From Flavobacteriia bacterium (lineage in GTDB: Bacteria; Bacteroidota; Bacteroidia; Flavobacteriales_D; Crocinitomicaceae), in contig CANFHU010000009.1 in NCBI GenBank assembly GCA_947446925.1, forward strand, positions 49,027-113,026: a stretch of DNA of 64,000 nt. The letters run 5' to 3'. Shown here in pieces: positions 19,910 through 28,931 of this stretch. The stretch's first letter is position 1. Every line of letters begins with the position of its first letter. The notes beneath the pieces were generated by a model. It was not told the DNA's origin. It did no database searches and was given only the letters and a program-made list of their open reading frames with translations. Both the position numbers and the translations under genes were made by a program.

Positions 19910-21214
19910 TTATAAATTACTTTTAGATTCATTATTAAATGAATCTAAAAGTAATTTATATTCTTTGAAATATTCTTCTGTCGCCTTTTGTTCAGAAAAA
20001 AAAATATTTGCATTTTTAGCTATTTCTGAGTTATCAAATAAATTATTACCATTTAATAATAATAATAATAATAATTGTAACTTTAATTCCTTCAAATTCC
20101 CTTTTTCAACTAAAACGCCAAAATTATAAGCAAGAAATATATCTTGAAAATCTCCAATGTTAAAAGCTAAAACAGGTGTGCCACAAAAAAGCGACTCTAA
20201 CAAAGTGTTTGGTAGATTATCTAATATAGAAGGTAGTAGGAAAAAATCAGCAGCTGAATACAAACAAGACATTAATACCTCATCTTTTATTGAACCTACC
20301 GCAATTACATTTTCTTTTTTTATATGTACGTTATTACCTGCAAAAACAAATAAAAATTCATCAAAAGCCGGATCTTTAATTAAAGCTTTTACATATTCAA
20401 CTCCTTTTCTTGGCACGCTTAAATCTTGAGATGCGACAAAAACAATTTTTTTATTTTGTGGAAGATTAAATAATTCCCTTGAATAAAATTTATCTCTAGG
20501 CTTGAAAATTGAATTATCCAAACAATATCGAATAGTTTTAACCCTTTTACCATTAAATACAGTACTTGATCTCGCTTTACAGGCTATCCATTCGGAGGGC
20601 GATACGATAGTAATATCCTTAACTTTCTGAATACAATTCGCTTTCAAATTTATAAACTCATTTTCTTTTAATCCATGACTTAAAATATTTCTATCAACAT
20701 CATCCTGATAATGAAAACCACCCAAGTATGGATTTTCATCATGTAAAGTCCAGATTATTGGTTTATCTATCTTAGAAAAAAATGAGGGGTAATCAATAAA
20801 ATTAGCAACCCAATGTAAATGTATAATATCTGCATCTCGGTAAGCTGAAGATGAAGTTATATCATATATAGTTTCAGGAAATGAAAAAAGAGTGAAATTA
20901 AATTCACCGTTTGTAGGATTAGGTGTAGTATATATATTTTTTTCTTCATCAATTAGTTTTCTTAACTTTTGTTCTTTTGAAAACTTTTTTGAAAACTTTT
21001 CCAAAAACCAATTATATAAAGTTAAGGGAGGAAGGTCAAACTTATATTTTTTAACTGAACCATCAAAATGTAATAGATTGTTGATTTTCTTGTCTGAATT
21101 TTCTAAAGTAAGAAAAAATGAATTCATTCCAGATTTTAACAATGTTTCATGTAGTCTAATCGCTGAATTTGCAGCACCACCGTTGGATGTAGCAGAAATA
21201 TGTAGAATCTTCAT
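19910..21214 (-). CDS. Glycosyltransferase family 4 (WcaC-like, without Cys cluster)
   Basis: MKILHISATSNGGAANSA, IIWTLHDENPYLGG and PNTLLESLFCGTPVLAFN show a family 4 transferase related to the one at 14829-16163. The segment after HDE lacks its Cys cluster. Near the C-terminus a run of seven leucines is encoded by a perfect TAA trinucleotide repeat at 20054-20075, read in frame on the minus strand. Changes in the repeat number would alter the leucine count without breaking the frame. The start overlaps the previous stop by four bases (ATGA). Confidence 0.86.
   Translation of the reverse strand: MKILHISATSNGGAANSAIRLHETLLKSGMNSFFLTLENSDKKINNLLHFDGSVKKYKFDLPPLTLYNWFLEKFSKKFSKEQKLRKLIDEEKNIYTTPNPTNGEFNFTLFSFPETIYDITSSSAYRDADIIHLHWVANFIDYPSFFSKIDKPIIWTLHDENPYLGGFHYQDDVDRNILSHGLKENEFINLKANCIQKVKDITIVSPSEWIACKARSSTVFNGKRVKTIRYCLDNSIFKPRDKFYSRELFNLPQNKKIVFVASQDLSVPRKGVEYVKALIKDPAFDEFLFVFAGNNVHIKKENVIAVGSIKDEVLMSCLYSAADFFLLPSILDNLPNTLLESLFCGTPVLAFNIGDFQDIFLAYNFGVLVEKGNLKELKLQLLLLLLLNGNNLFDNSEIAKNANIFFSEQKATEEYFKEYKLLLDSFNNESKSNL
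20054..20075. repeat. Trinucleotide microsatellite, about seven TAA units
   Basis: The plus strand reads seven consecutive TAA units plus one base inside the gene at 19910-21214. On the coding strand these are TTA leucine codons. Because the unit is three bases, slippage keeps the reading frame. Confidence 0.9.
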
Positions 21215-22323
21215 GTAATTGAATTAAATTCTGGAATATTTAAAATATATTTATCAATATTATGGTTGTTAAATAAATATTGATATTGATTTTGAACTAA
21301 TTCATTTCGCTTTAATTCGTTATTCAAAATTTCAATTGTGTAATTAACAAAATTATCTAAACTTTTAAAACATGGTAAAACTTGTTTTGATAAAAAATCA
21401 TCAGTAACTGAATTACTAAAATCCCAATAAATTTGAGGTACACCATTATTTATTATATCTAAAGCTGAATACCCAGCTGGAGTACCATCATAACTTTGAT
21501 ACCAAACTAGATCTATATTAAAATGCTTTAAACTTTCAGAAATATCTTCACTATGACCGTGATTAAAAACTACATTCTCAATACCTAAAAAACTCAAACA
21601 TTTTGAAAAAGGAGAATTAAATATATCTCCAGTTCCAAAAAAATGTAACTCAATATTTTGTTGTCTACCTAGAAGTAAATGAAATGCGAATAAAAATACA
21701 TCTAATGGTTTATCAATTGATATTCGAGTAAATACTGCTATTTTAAATTTATTGTTTCTTAAATTCTTACTTTGTTCAATCTTATTTTCAAGATTAATAC
21801 ATAAAGGTAAAAAATGTGTAGTATATGAACTAAAACCTTCAAATTCATATTCTAAAGATTGTTTATTTCTTTGTCCTAAAAAAAAATTGTATGTATAATT
21901 TCTATTGAAATCTCTATAAAATTCACCTTGAAATCTCATTGACTGAACTATAATGTTTTTTCTTTTTAAAAATTCTAATCTTAAAATAGTTTCATCTATA
22001 TAGTTAAATACATATCCACCAAAGAAAAAGACATTATTATTATCTATTATTATCTCCTTTATTTTTTTTTTGAATGCTATGTTTAGATAAAAACTTTTAC
22101 GTAAATCATCTATAAAAAAAACTTTTGAATTTTTTAATTTTAAATGCTTTTCGTAATAATAATCGTCAAAACCATAACTAGAATCATTTAAAGACCTGTA
22201 ACAAATAATTGTAACTTCAAAATTTAAATTTGATAAATATAGATGAAATTCATATGCCATTCTTTCAGCACCTGCATTCCAAAAATCCATTACAAAAAAT
22301 AAAACTTTATTGGATATTTTCAT
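21211..22323 (-). CDS. Glycosyltransferase, GT4-like
   Basis: The protein reads FFVMDFWNAGAERMAYEFHL near the start, with NAGAER matching the GGAER loop of family 4, and FKIAVFTRISIDKPLDV at the start of the donor domain. The C-terminal half (HFFGTG, then WYQSYDGTPAGYSALDII) keeps the general fold but not a strict E-x7-E motif, so it is a divergent member. I use the ATG at 22323; an in-frame TTG 12 bases upstream is less likely. It overlaps the RffA-like gene upstream by 17 bases and the next GT4 by four. Confidence 0.8.
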   Translation of the reverse strand: MKISNKVLFFVMDFWNAGAERMAYEFHLYLSNLNFEVTIICYRSLNDSSYGFDDYYYEKHLKLKNSKVFFIDDLRKSFYLNIAFKKKIKEIIIDNNNVFFFGGYVFNYIDETILRLEFLKRKNIIVQSMRFQGEFYRDFNRNYTYNFFLGQRNKQSLEYEFEGFSSYTTHFLPLCINLENKIEQSKNLRNNKFKIAVFTRISIDKPLDVFLFAFHLLLGRQQNIELHFFGTGDIFNSPFSKCLSFLGIENVVFNHGHSEDISESLKHFNIDLVWYQSYDGTPAGYSALDIINNGVPQIYWDFSNSVTDDFLSKQVLPCFKSLDNFVNYTIEILNNELKRNELVQNQYQYLFNNHNIDKYILNIPEFNSIT

Positions 22324-23461
22324 CAAAGTACTCAATTATCAGATTGCAAATATAATCAATTTGATTGTTATGTAATTCAAAATAAAATGGTAACCTAATT
22401 AAACAATCACTATAAAAATCACTATTTTTTAAATTGATTAAATTATTATCATTCAAATAATAACTACTCTTATTTAAACTTAAATAATGAAAAACTGCAT
22501 TAACATTATGATATTTTAGATGATTTAATAAATCATCACGCTCATCTATATTTTTACAAATAATATAAAACATATGAGCGTTATTAGATGAAAAATTCGT
22601 TAGTGCTGCTAGTCTTAACTTTCCATCTTTTCTTAACTGATTTAAATTGTTATTATATCTCCCCCAAATTTCCTTTCGCTTTTTCTGAATTTCATTTAAA
22701 TTTTCCAATTGGGCCCATAAGAATGCTGCAATTATTTCAGAAGGTAAAAAAGAACTACCAATATCAACCCATCCATATTTATTTACCTCACCTTTAAAAA
22801 ATGCAGCACGATTTGTCCCTTTTTCCCAAATTATTTCTGCTCTTTCTTTAAATTGAACATCATTTATAACTAACATACCTCCTTCCCCAGCAATAATATT
22901 TTTTGTTTCGTGAAAAGAAAAAGCCGCTAAATGTCCTATTGATCCAAGTGCTTTTTTTGTTCCATCTTTAGAGAAAAAATAATTATCTATAGCCTGGGCT
23001 GCATCTTCAACTACATACAGATTATATTTTTCTGCTAATTCCATGATGTAATCCATGTCACAAGAAACTCCTGCATAATGAACTGGAACAATTGCTTTTG
23101 TTTTAGATGTTATTAAACTTTCTATTTTTTTTTCATCGATACAAGGTTGATCTAGTCTTGAATCTGCAAAAATTATTTTTGCTCCCCTTAAAATAAAAGC
23201 ATTAGCTGTACTAACAAAAGTAAAAGAAGGTATTATAACCTCGTCCCCTTCTTTAATATTAATAAGGATAGCTGCCATTTCTAAAGCATCTGTGCAAGAA
23301 GTTGTCAAAAGACATTTATTAAACCTATATTTCTTTTCTAAAAATTCTTGACATAATTTAGTATATTTTCCATTACCTGAAATTTTCCCAGAAACTACAG
23401 CTTCTTTAATATATTTTAATTCGTTTCCAGTCAAAAATGGTTTGTTAAAAGGTATATGCAT
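22307..23461 (-). CDS. rffA: dTDP-4-amino-4,6-dideoxygalactose transaminase, RffA/WecE type
   Basis: The N-terminus IPFNKPFLTGNELKYIKEAV is diagnostic of WecE/RffA. The PLP lysine is K187 in SFHETKNIIAGEGG, with VVEDAAQA binding the cofactor. The enzyme moves an amino group from glutamate to C4 of dTDP-4-keto-6-deoxyglucose, giving dTDP-Fuc4N. I start at the ATG at 23461, which overlaps the upstream TGA (TGATG); a GTG three bases earlier is the alternative. With the acyltransferases, PhyH and WbqC-like genes upstream, it probably makes an unusual N-acylated amino sugar. The dTDP-sugar synthesis genes rmlA/rmlB are not in the window. Confidence 0.92.
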   Translation of the reverse strand: MHIPFNKPFLTGNELKYIKEAVVSGKISGNGKYTKLCQEFLEKKYRFNKCLLTTSCTDALEMAAILINIKEGDEVIIPSFTFVSTANAFILRGAKIIFADSRLDQPCIDEKKIESLITSKTKAIVPVHYAGVSCDMDYIMELAEKYNLYVVEDAAQAIDNYFFSKDGTKKALGSIGHLAAFSFHETKNIIAGEGGMLVINDVQFKERAEIIWEKGTNRAAFFKGEVNKYGWVDIGSSFLPSEIIAAFLWAQLENLNEIQKKRKEIWGRYNNNLNQLRKDGKLRLAALTNFSSNNAHMFYIICKNIDERDDLLNHLKYHNVNAVFHYLSLNKSSYYLNDNNLINLKNSDFYSDCLIRLPFYFELHNNQIDYICNLIIEYFDENIQ

Positions 23462-24579
23462 CACTTTTTATTTGTTGATTTAACGACCATGAAATTCTCT
23501 TTCAATTTTAAAAACTTAGCCTCAAAGTACAGGAAAATAATTTTTGAAAATAATATTGTAAAAGTCAACATTATAAGTGAAATTAAAATATGTTTTACAT
23601 TTGATAGATAAAAATTGTCTGAATTATTGTAAATTTTCTTTAATAAGACCAGTCCAACATATAATATGAAACTATGAAATAAATAAATCCCATATGATAT
23701 TTCACCTATATAATTTAAAAGTTTAAACTCTAAATGTAAAACATTTGTCTTATTTAAAGCCAAATTTGAAATTAAATAGGAAAATAATACTGAATAAATA
23801 AAACGGTACATCGGAAAATTTATTCCTTGAGTAACAAAAACAAATATTAATACAGAAACAAATATTACTTGAAACAACTTTTGAAAGATAAAAGAATCCA
23901 ATAATAATGAACGATTAAAAAATAAGTAAGCAAATAATCCACCTGAGACCATTCCTTCAAAAGGAAACAATTGAAATATTTCATTAAAATAAAAGATATC
24001 AATCCTATTCATTTCTGATAAATACTTTAAAATTGGAAAGAAAAAAACAAGTAAAACAAAGCCAATTAAAAATTTCTTAAAACGAATCACCCAAGGCCAA
24101 ATCAAATAAAAATATTCTTCAACACATACTGACCACAATGGTGCAATCCCAGGTATTACTATTCCTTTAAACAATACATAATTAGCACTAAAAAAGAAAA
24201 AGAAAAAAAAATCTCTTTTTTCAAAAATATAGGTGGAAAGATAAGGGATACCAAGATAGGGGAATACAAAAAAACCCAGAAATACCAATAGATAATACAA
24301 TGGCCAAATACGAAGTATTCGCCTAAAATAAAATTTTTTCACATCTATTTTCTTAGTTATTTTTTCTTCATGCAATAATAAACTTGTAATCAAAAAACCA
24401 CTTAAAACAAAAAACAATAATACACCAATTTCCCCAGATGAATCTATAAAATAAAGAGGTATTCCTTTGTATCCGAATAAATTTAATATTTGATTATAAT
24501 GATGAAAAAACACCAAAAGAACAGCGATTGCTCTCAATCCTGTGAGATTTGGAAAATACAATTTATTCACTTTTTCCAT
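23461..24579 (-). CDS. Acyltransferase 3 family (OafA/YrhL-like) membrane protein
   Basis: YFPNLTGLRAIAVLLVFFHH is the opening of acyltransferase-3 proteins, with the conserved R in LRAIAV and the HH pair, and FFVLSGFLIT ending the second helix. About ten transmembrane helices follow, and there is no SGNH domain at the C-terminus (372 residues, a short form). Such proteins carry acyl groups, usually acetyl, across the membrane to modify O-antigen or other surface glycans. It overlaps the beta-propeller gene upstream by 13 bases and the aminotransferase gene downstream by one. Confidence 0.92.
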   Translation of the reverse strand: MEKVNKLYFPNLTGLRAIAVLLVFFHHYNQILNLFGYKGIPLYFIDSSGEIGVLLFFVLSGFLITSLLLHEEKITKKIDVKKFYFRRILRIWPLYYLLVFLGFFVFPYLGIPYLSTYIFEKRDFFFFFFFSANYVLFKGIVIPGIAPLWSVCVEEYFYLIWPWVIRFKKFLIGFVLLVFFFPILKYLSEMNRIDIFYFNEIFQLFPFEGMVSGGLFAYLFFNRSLLLDSFIFQKLFQVIFVSVLIFVFVTQGINFPMYRFIYSVLFSYLISNLALNKTNVLHLEFKLLNYIGEISYGIYLFHSFILYVGLVLLKKIYNNSDNFYLSNVKHILISLIMLTFTILFSKIIFLYFEAKFLKLKENFMVVKSTNKK

Positions 24580-25469
24580 TTAGCAATTCCAAAACCCTCT
24601 TTACCATATTGGTTTCCATTGTATAACATATACTTCTCTCCTTTATGTTCTAATACAAAAGGATAGCAGATCATTTCACTGTCCCATCCACTTTCTGAAA
24701 CAGCAATTCCGGTTTCATTGTGTTTTCTAATCCAATTTACACCATCTTCACTAAAAGAATACCCTATTCTATATTTTTCACCTGTACCGCTTCTAAAAGA
24801 ATACCACATATGATAGCCTTCTTCATTTATTATGACGGTTGGTCTCGAAAAAGCTTGCGCAACACCTAATTCATATGGAATTGCTAATCCATGTTTTTCC
24901 CAATTTTCACCATCTAAAGATGTTGCATAATTTATTACATGAATCATCTCTCCGTTTTCCGAAGTCCAAGATAAAGTGGAGCCATACCACATTTTATAAA
25001 TCCCTTCGTGAAATACAACAAATGGATAAGATAAACTTACTTGATCATCCCTATCTGTAGTCATAAATGGTGAGTTTGGAATAATCTCCAAATGTTCATT
25101 ATTTATTAAACGTAATCTTCCAACATCACCTCTCCAATGTTCATTGTTTCTAATATTCCATCCCATAAATAAAATATACTTTTCATTATTGGATTGGTAC
25201 ATATTACCAATACTTACACCATGAGAATAAAATGAATCTGGAGAACCATATTGAAAAATTAGTCCGTTTTTTTCTTTTACAACCTTGTGTAAAACAATAT
25301 CAATATCAACATAACCTACCGATGATTTATTGTCAGTATCTCTCCCACTATAAAAAACACGATAAATATTTCCTTCTAAATAAATTGCTAATGGATTTGA
25401 TGCATGTGAATTTAAATACACATCTTCTTCATTAATTTGAAAAACTTGACCTAACTTTTCCCAACTCAT
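24567..25469 (-). CDS. Five-bladed beta-propeller protein, GH32/43-like fold, function unknown
   Basis: Repeating blocks such as YRVFYSGRDTDNKSSVGYVD, YKMWYGS, YHMWYSFRSG, YRIGYSFSEDGVNW and YMLYNG spaced about 50 residues apart show a beta-propeller of the kind shared by GH43/GH32 enzymes. There is no signal peptide, so it seems cytoplasmic. I cannot assign the three catalytic acids, and it may not be a hydrolase. It lies in an operon with an RffA aminotransferase, acyltransferases, a PhyH enzyme and a WbqC-like protein, so a role in making or checking the modified amino sugar is an inference only. Confidence 0.75.
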   Translation of the reverse strand: MSWEKLGQVFQINEEDVYLNSHASNPLAIYLEGNIYRVFYSGRDTDNKSSVGYVDIDIVLHKVVKEKNGLIFQYGSPDSFYSHGVSIGNMYQSNNEKYILFMGWNIRNNEHWRGDVGRLRLINNEHLEIIPNSPFMTTDRDDQVSLSYPFVVFHEGIYKMWYGSTLSWTSENGEMIHVINYATSLDGENWEKHGLAIPYELGVAQAFSRPTVIINEEGYHMWYSFRSGTGEKYRIGYSFSEDGVNWIRKHNETGIAVSESGWDSEMICYPFVLEHKGEKYMLYNGNQYGKEGFGIAKWKK

Positions 25470-25470
25470 T

Positions 25471-26139
25471 CTACGATATTGTTAAATCGATACTCTTTTT
25501 ATCTAATAAAATAGATTTTGCTCCTAAATACACCTCTTCTTCTTTTGTGTTTTTCATTATGATAGCACCTGCCGCTATTAATGTTTTATTTGCAATTTCA
25601 ATATCATCTCTTAAAGTGGCATTCACTCCTAAAAAACAATTATTTTTAATTTTTGTAAATCCAGAAATTACAACATGAGAAGTAATAAAATTATGATTTC
25701 CTATTTCAACATCATGCCCTATATGATTCCCAGACCATAAAACATTGTTTGAACCTATTTTAACAAATGGCTGAATAGTGTTATCTTCCAAAATGAAATT
25801 ATTATCTCCTATTTTTTCCTCTGTTAAAAAAGTAGATTTAGAACTTATGTAATTTGGTAAAAAATATCCTTTTGATTTCACTGAGATATACAAATTTTCT
25901 CTTATTAAATTCATGTTTTTATAACCAACTGCAACAAAAACATCTACCTCGGATGGAGGGAATTTTAATTCTAATGTTTCCAAATCATAAACAGGTAAAT
26001 TATAAAATATATCTTCATTTATATAATCGGAATTTACAGCAAATCCAATAACCGAATAGACTGAATCTCTTTCAAAATAATTGGCTGCTAATTTAGCATT
26101 ATTTGACAACCCTATAATTATCAGTTTTTTAATTTTCAT
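25471..26139 (-). CDS. NeuD/PglD-like sugar acyltransferase (left-handed beta-helix)
   Basis: After KKLIIIGLSNNAKLAANYF, a Rossmann-like nucleotide-sugar binding domain typical of NeuD/PglD, the second half carries hexapeptide repeats such as IGSNNVLWSGNHIGHDVEIG and ANKTLIAAGAIIMKNT. H in IGHDVEIG may be the catalytic base. These trimeric enzymes acylate an amino group, often at C4 of a UDP- or dTDP-amino sugar. I start at the ATG at 26139; the longer frame adds 18 residues that overlap the PhyH gene. It is the likely partner of the RffA aminotransferase. Confidence 0.87.
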   Translation of the reverse strand: MKIKKLIIIGLSNNAKLAANYFERDSVYSVIGFAVNSDYINEDIFYNLPVYDLETLELKFPPSEVDVFVAVGYKNMNLIRENLYISVKSKGYFLPNYISSKSTFLTEEKIGDNNFILEDNTIQPFVKIGSNNVLWSGNHIGHDVEIGNHNFITSHVVISGFTKIKNNCFLGVNATLRDDIEIANKTLIAAGAIIMKNTKEEEVYLGAKSILLDKKSIDLTIS

Positions 26140-26941
26140 TACTAACTCTTTTATATCGTTTCTCTCTAAAATCTTGTACTGTTGATGGTACATCGAATTT
26201 GATTCCTAAAATCATCTTTTCAAGTTCTGATAAATTTTCTTCCGATGACAAGTAATTCGCAATATCTACTTGCTGTTTTATTATTGGCACAACAAATAAA
26301 TTATTCACTCCATATCGAACCATATCACTCGCATTATAAGATGCTCTATGATAAAGCATACTATCAAAAAATATTACTGATCCTGCTTTTGCAATTACTT
26401 TCACCTCATTTTCTCTAATATATCCTTCACTTGGAAAATAATCTATTTTATGAGAAAAAGGTAAAACGACTGTAGAACCATTTTCTTCCGTAAAATCAGT
26501 TAAACAATAGAATGCATTGATAGCTAATGGTTTACTAATTACCCAATCCTGATAAGGTAAATCACGATGCCAAGAAGTTTGGTGATGTTCTCTGTTCGGT
26601 TTATTAATGATCGCATTTTGTAAATGTAATTGGAAATTTTCACCTAAAACTTTACTAGTCAAATCTAATACAAATGGATCCATATACAAATTTGACAACC
26701 TTCTATCATACAAAAAAGGCATTCTTGCAATATCCAACTCTTGAATTTTTTCTAATTTATCTTTCCCAAATTCAACTTCCTGCTTTTCATAAACTTCATT
26801 CAATAAATTGGAATATTCATCGCATTCTTTTGAAGTAAGTACACCTTCTTTTATTGAATATCCTTTTATTGAAATATTTTCAATATGACGTTCTATTTCA
26901 CTTTCAATTAGTTTAGAACTTGTTATACCATAACTTTTCAT
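26129..26941 (-). CDS. Phytanoyl-CoA dioxygenase (PhyH) family protein
   Basis: The metal triad is clear: H125 and D127 in TSWHRDLPYQDW and H198 in LYHRASYN, with R209 in VRYGVN for 2-oxoglutarate. FTEENGSTVVLPFSH is the typical PhyH strand before the cap. I use the ATG at 26941; an in-frame TTG six bases upstream is the other choice. PhyH enzymes hydroxylate small molecules. Here the substrate could be an acyl group or a sugar ring of the dTDP-amino sugar made by the operon. The 3' end overlaps the NeuD-like gene by 11 bases. Confidence 0.88.
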   Translation of the reverse strand: MKSYGITSSKLIESEIERHIENISIKGYSIKEGVLTSKECDEYSNLLNEVYEKQEVEFGKDKLEKIQELDIARMPFLYDRRLSNLYMDPFVLDLTSKVLGENFQLHLQNAIINKPNREHHQTSWHRDLPYQDWVISKPLAINAFYCLTDFTEENGSTVVLPFSHKIDYFPSEGYIRENEVKVIAKAGSVIFFDSMLYHRASYNASDMVRYGVNNLFVVPIIKQQVDIANYLSSEENLSELEKMILGIKFDVPSTVQDFREKRYKRVSNEN

Positions 26942-26983
26942 TTTCAATTATTTTAAAGTGAAATATATAGTTATTAATTTTGC

Positions 26984-27673
26984 CTATTTTATACTTTTCA
27001 CAAAATTATTACTATAATTCCCACAATTAAAAATTAAATCTAAAATGCTCACATTATGATTAAAATCTCCATACAATTGTGGATATACCTTATACCCTAC
27101 ATAATCAAAATAATTAACTTCAATATTGTTATTGCTAAACAATGATTCATCAAGGTATTCTTTTGCTGCAGGTCCTGTAAAATATTTATTTACACCTATA
27201 TCTTTACAAATATTAATTAATTTTTCAGTCTTATCACCTTTTAATATAAAACTTCTAGAGTCAATCAAATCTGTTTCAATTTTTAAAAATTTCAGTATCT
27301 CAGTTAAAAAATATAAATTTATTTCAGATAAATATGTGAATTTACAATTTAGATAGATAGTTTCAATCCAATCTATAACATCTTTGTAACATTTTGAATG
27401 TTTATAATTTTGTTTTAACAAATTAAGATGAGCGATATTCCAATTTGGATCAGAAATTTTTGTTTCATTGATTTTTTGATTAAACTTTCCTTTTACCTCG
27501 ACTGGAATAGTTAGCCATTTTAGGCCTTGAGGAGTTTTTATGATATTCCTATTCCTCCAATCTCTTTTTGTAAATTGCATATCATCATACAATACTACTT
27601 TATCAACAACTGCAATTGAATCAATATATCCTTTCCAAGGTATATAATTACTTTGGGTAATTAAGAGCTTCAT
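26984..27673 (-). CDS. WbqC-like family protein
   Basis: LLITQSNYIPWKGYIDSI, VLYDDMQFTKRDWRNRN and the later KYFTGPAAKEYL are the conserved blocks of the WbqC-like family (Pfam PF08889), found in O-antigen loci that make acyl- or amino-acid-substituted sugars. Length 229 is normal. The biochemical role is not firmly established for the family. It lies between the ABC transporter ATPase (one base upstream) and the PhyH gene, in the amino-sugar part of the operon. Confidence 0.92.
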   Translation of the reverse strand: MKLLITQSNYIPWKGYIDSIAVVDKVVLYDDMQFTKRDWRNRNIIKTPQGLKWLTIPVEVKGKFNQKINETKISDPNWNIAHLNLLKQNYKHSKCYKDVIDWIETIYLNCKFTYLSEINLYFLTEILKFLKIETDLIDSRSFILKGDKTEKLINICKDIGVNKYFTGPAAKEYLDESLFSNNNIEVNYFDYVGYKVYPQLYGDFNHNVSILDLIFNCGNYSNNFVKSIK

Positions 27674-27674
27674 A

Positions 27675-28928
27675 TTATTTATTATATATCCATTCTAAGT
27701 TACATCGAATAAATCCATTTATTTTACCTAAATATCCATTATTTCTTGCATTTTCATGAATTTCAAAAGTAAGCATGTTTTGATAGTAACAAATTTGTTT
27801 CATAAATTTTGTGTGAATATAAAAGTCAATATTATAAATGTCGCTATTTAAAAAATTACTTGGTATCTTACAAGTAACAGTAAGTGTATCATCTAAAAAT
27901 TCAAAAACAGAACCAGACCCAAATACTACTTCATCTCTAACTGTCTTTATATCAAATCCTATTGATAAAAAATTATCTTTTGTTTTATTTAATATTTCAA
28001 ACTTCAAAAAAATTTCATGTGTTAATGTAATCAACGAATTAATATTATCATCAGGAGTGTAAATACTTGCTGATACGACCTTTATTAATTCATTCTCATA
28101 TTTATGTAAATCTAATTTTATATCCCTCTTCTCAATTGAATTTGATGTTGCATATTTCCTTAAAACAGAATCAACACTAGAATTTAAACTTAAAATACCG
28201 TTCTCTAAAAAAATAGCCGATGTACATAACGTCTTAATTGCAGGTATATTATGACTAACAAATAAAATGGTTCTACCTTCCCCTTTGCTAACATCTCCCA
28301 TTTTCCCCAAACATTTCTGTTGAAATTCCACATCGCCAACTGCCAAAACTTCGTCCACAATGAGAATCTCAGACTCTAAATGGGCAGCAACCGCAAAAGC
28401 CAAACGAACATACATTCCAGAGGAATAACGTTTAACAGGAGTATCCACATATTTTTCAACTCCCGCGAATGCGATGATTTCATCTAATTTTCGGGTAATT
28501 TCGTGCTTGCGCATACCAAGTATAGCGCCATTTAAATAAATATTTTCTCTACCTGTCAATTCTGGATGAAATCCAGTACCTACTTCTAATAGCGAAGCTA
28601 TTCTTCCTTTAACCTTAACTGATCCAGTGGTTGGAGCTGTTACTTTAGATAGTATTTTTAGTAAAGTAGATTTACCAGCGCCGTTCCGTCCAACAACTCC
28701 TAAGATATCACCTTGTTGAACATCAAAGTTGATATCTTTTAGTGACCAAACAAAATTAGAGTCATTCTTAATTGTTCGATTATTTTCTTCACCTAACTTA
28801 AGATAAGGATCTTCCTTTCCTCGCATTCGTGCCCACCATCGATTAGTATCTTCTTTAAAAGTAGATGCTCCTACAGTACCTAATCGATACTGCTTCGATA
28901 AATTTTCAACTTTAATGACTGTACTCAT
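27675..28928 (-). CDS. wzt: ABC transporter ATP-binding protein, Wzt type with C-terminal carbohydrate-binding domain
   Basis: The nucleotide-binding domain has Walker A GRNGAGKST (80-88), the signature YSSGM (168-172) and Walker B ILIVDE (188-193), with ASLLEVGTGFHPELTGREN, typical of polysaccharide exporters. Residues after about 260 form a second, beta-rich domain like the Wzt C-terminus, which in E. coli O8/O9a recognises the finished or capped O-chain. It pairs with the permease gene three bases upstream. A capped polymer exported by this route would need no Wzx/Wzy. The exporter is on the minus strand and would serve several neighbouring glycosyltransferase genes. Confidence 0.95.
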   Translation of the reverse strand: MSTVIKVENLSKQYRLGTVGASTFKEDTNRWWARMRGKEDPYLKLGEENNRTIKNDSNFVWSLKDINFDVQQGDILGVVGRNGAGKSTLLKILSKVTAPTTGSVKVKGRIASLLEVGTGFHPELTGRENIYLNGAILGMRKHEITRKLDEIIAFAGVEKYVDTPVKRYSSGMYVRLAFAVAAHLESEILIVDEVLAVGDVEFQQKCLGKMGDVSKGEGRTILFVSHNIPAIKTLCTSAIFLENGILSLNSSVDSVLRKYATSNSIEKRDIKLDLHKYENELIKVVSASIYTPDDNINSLITLTHEIFLKFEILNKTKDNFLSIGFDIKTVRDEVVFGSGSVFEFLDDTLTVTCKIPSNFLNSDIYNIDFYIHTKFMKQICYYQNMLTFEIHENARNNGYLGKINGFIRCNLEWIYNK

Positions 28929-28931
28929 ATT

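Noticed and set aside
20892..21218. ORF on the plus strand opposite the GT4 gene
   Set aside because: It mirrors a well-supported gene and shows no domain; the same holds for the other opposite-strand ORFs inside long genes.
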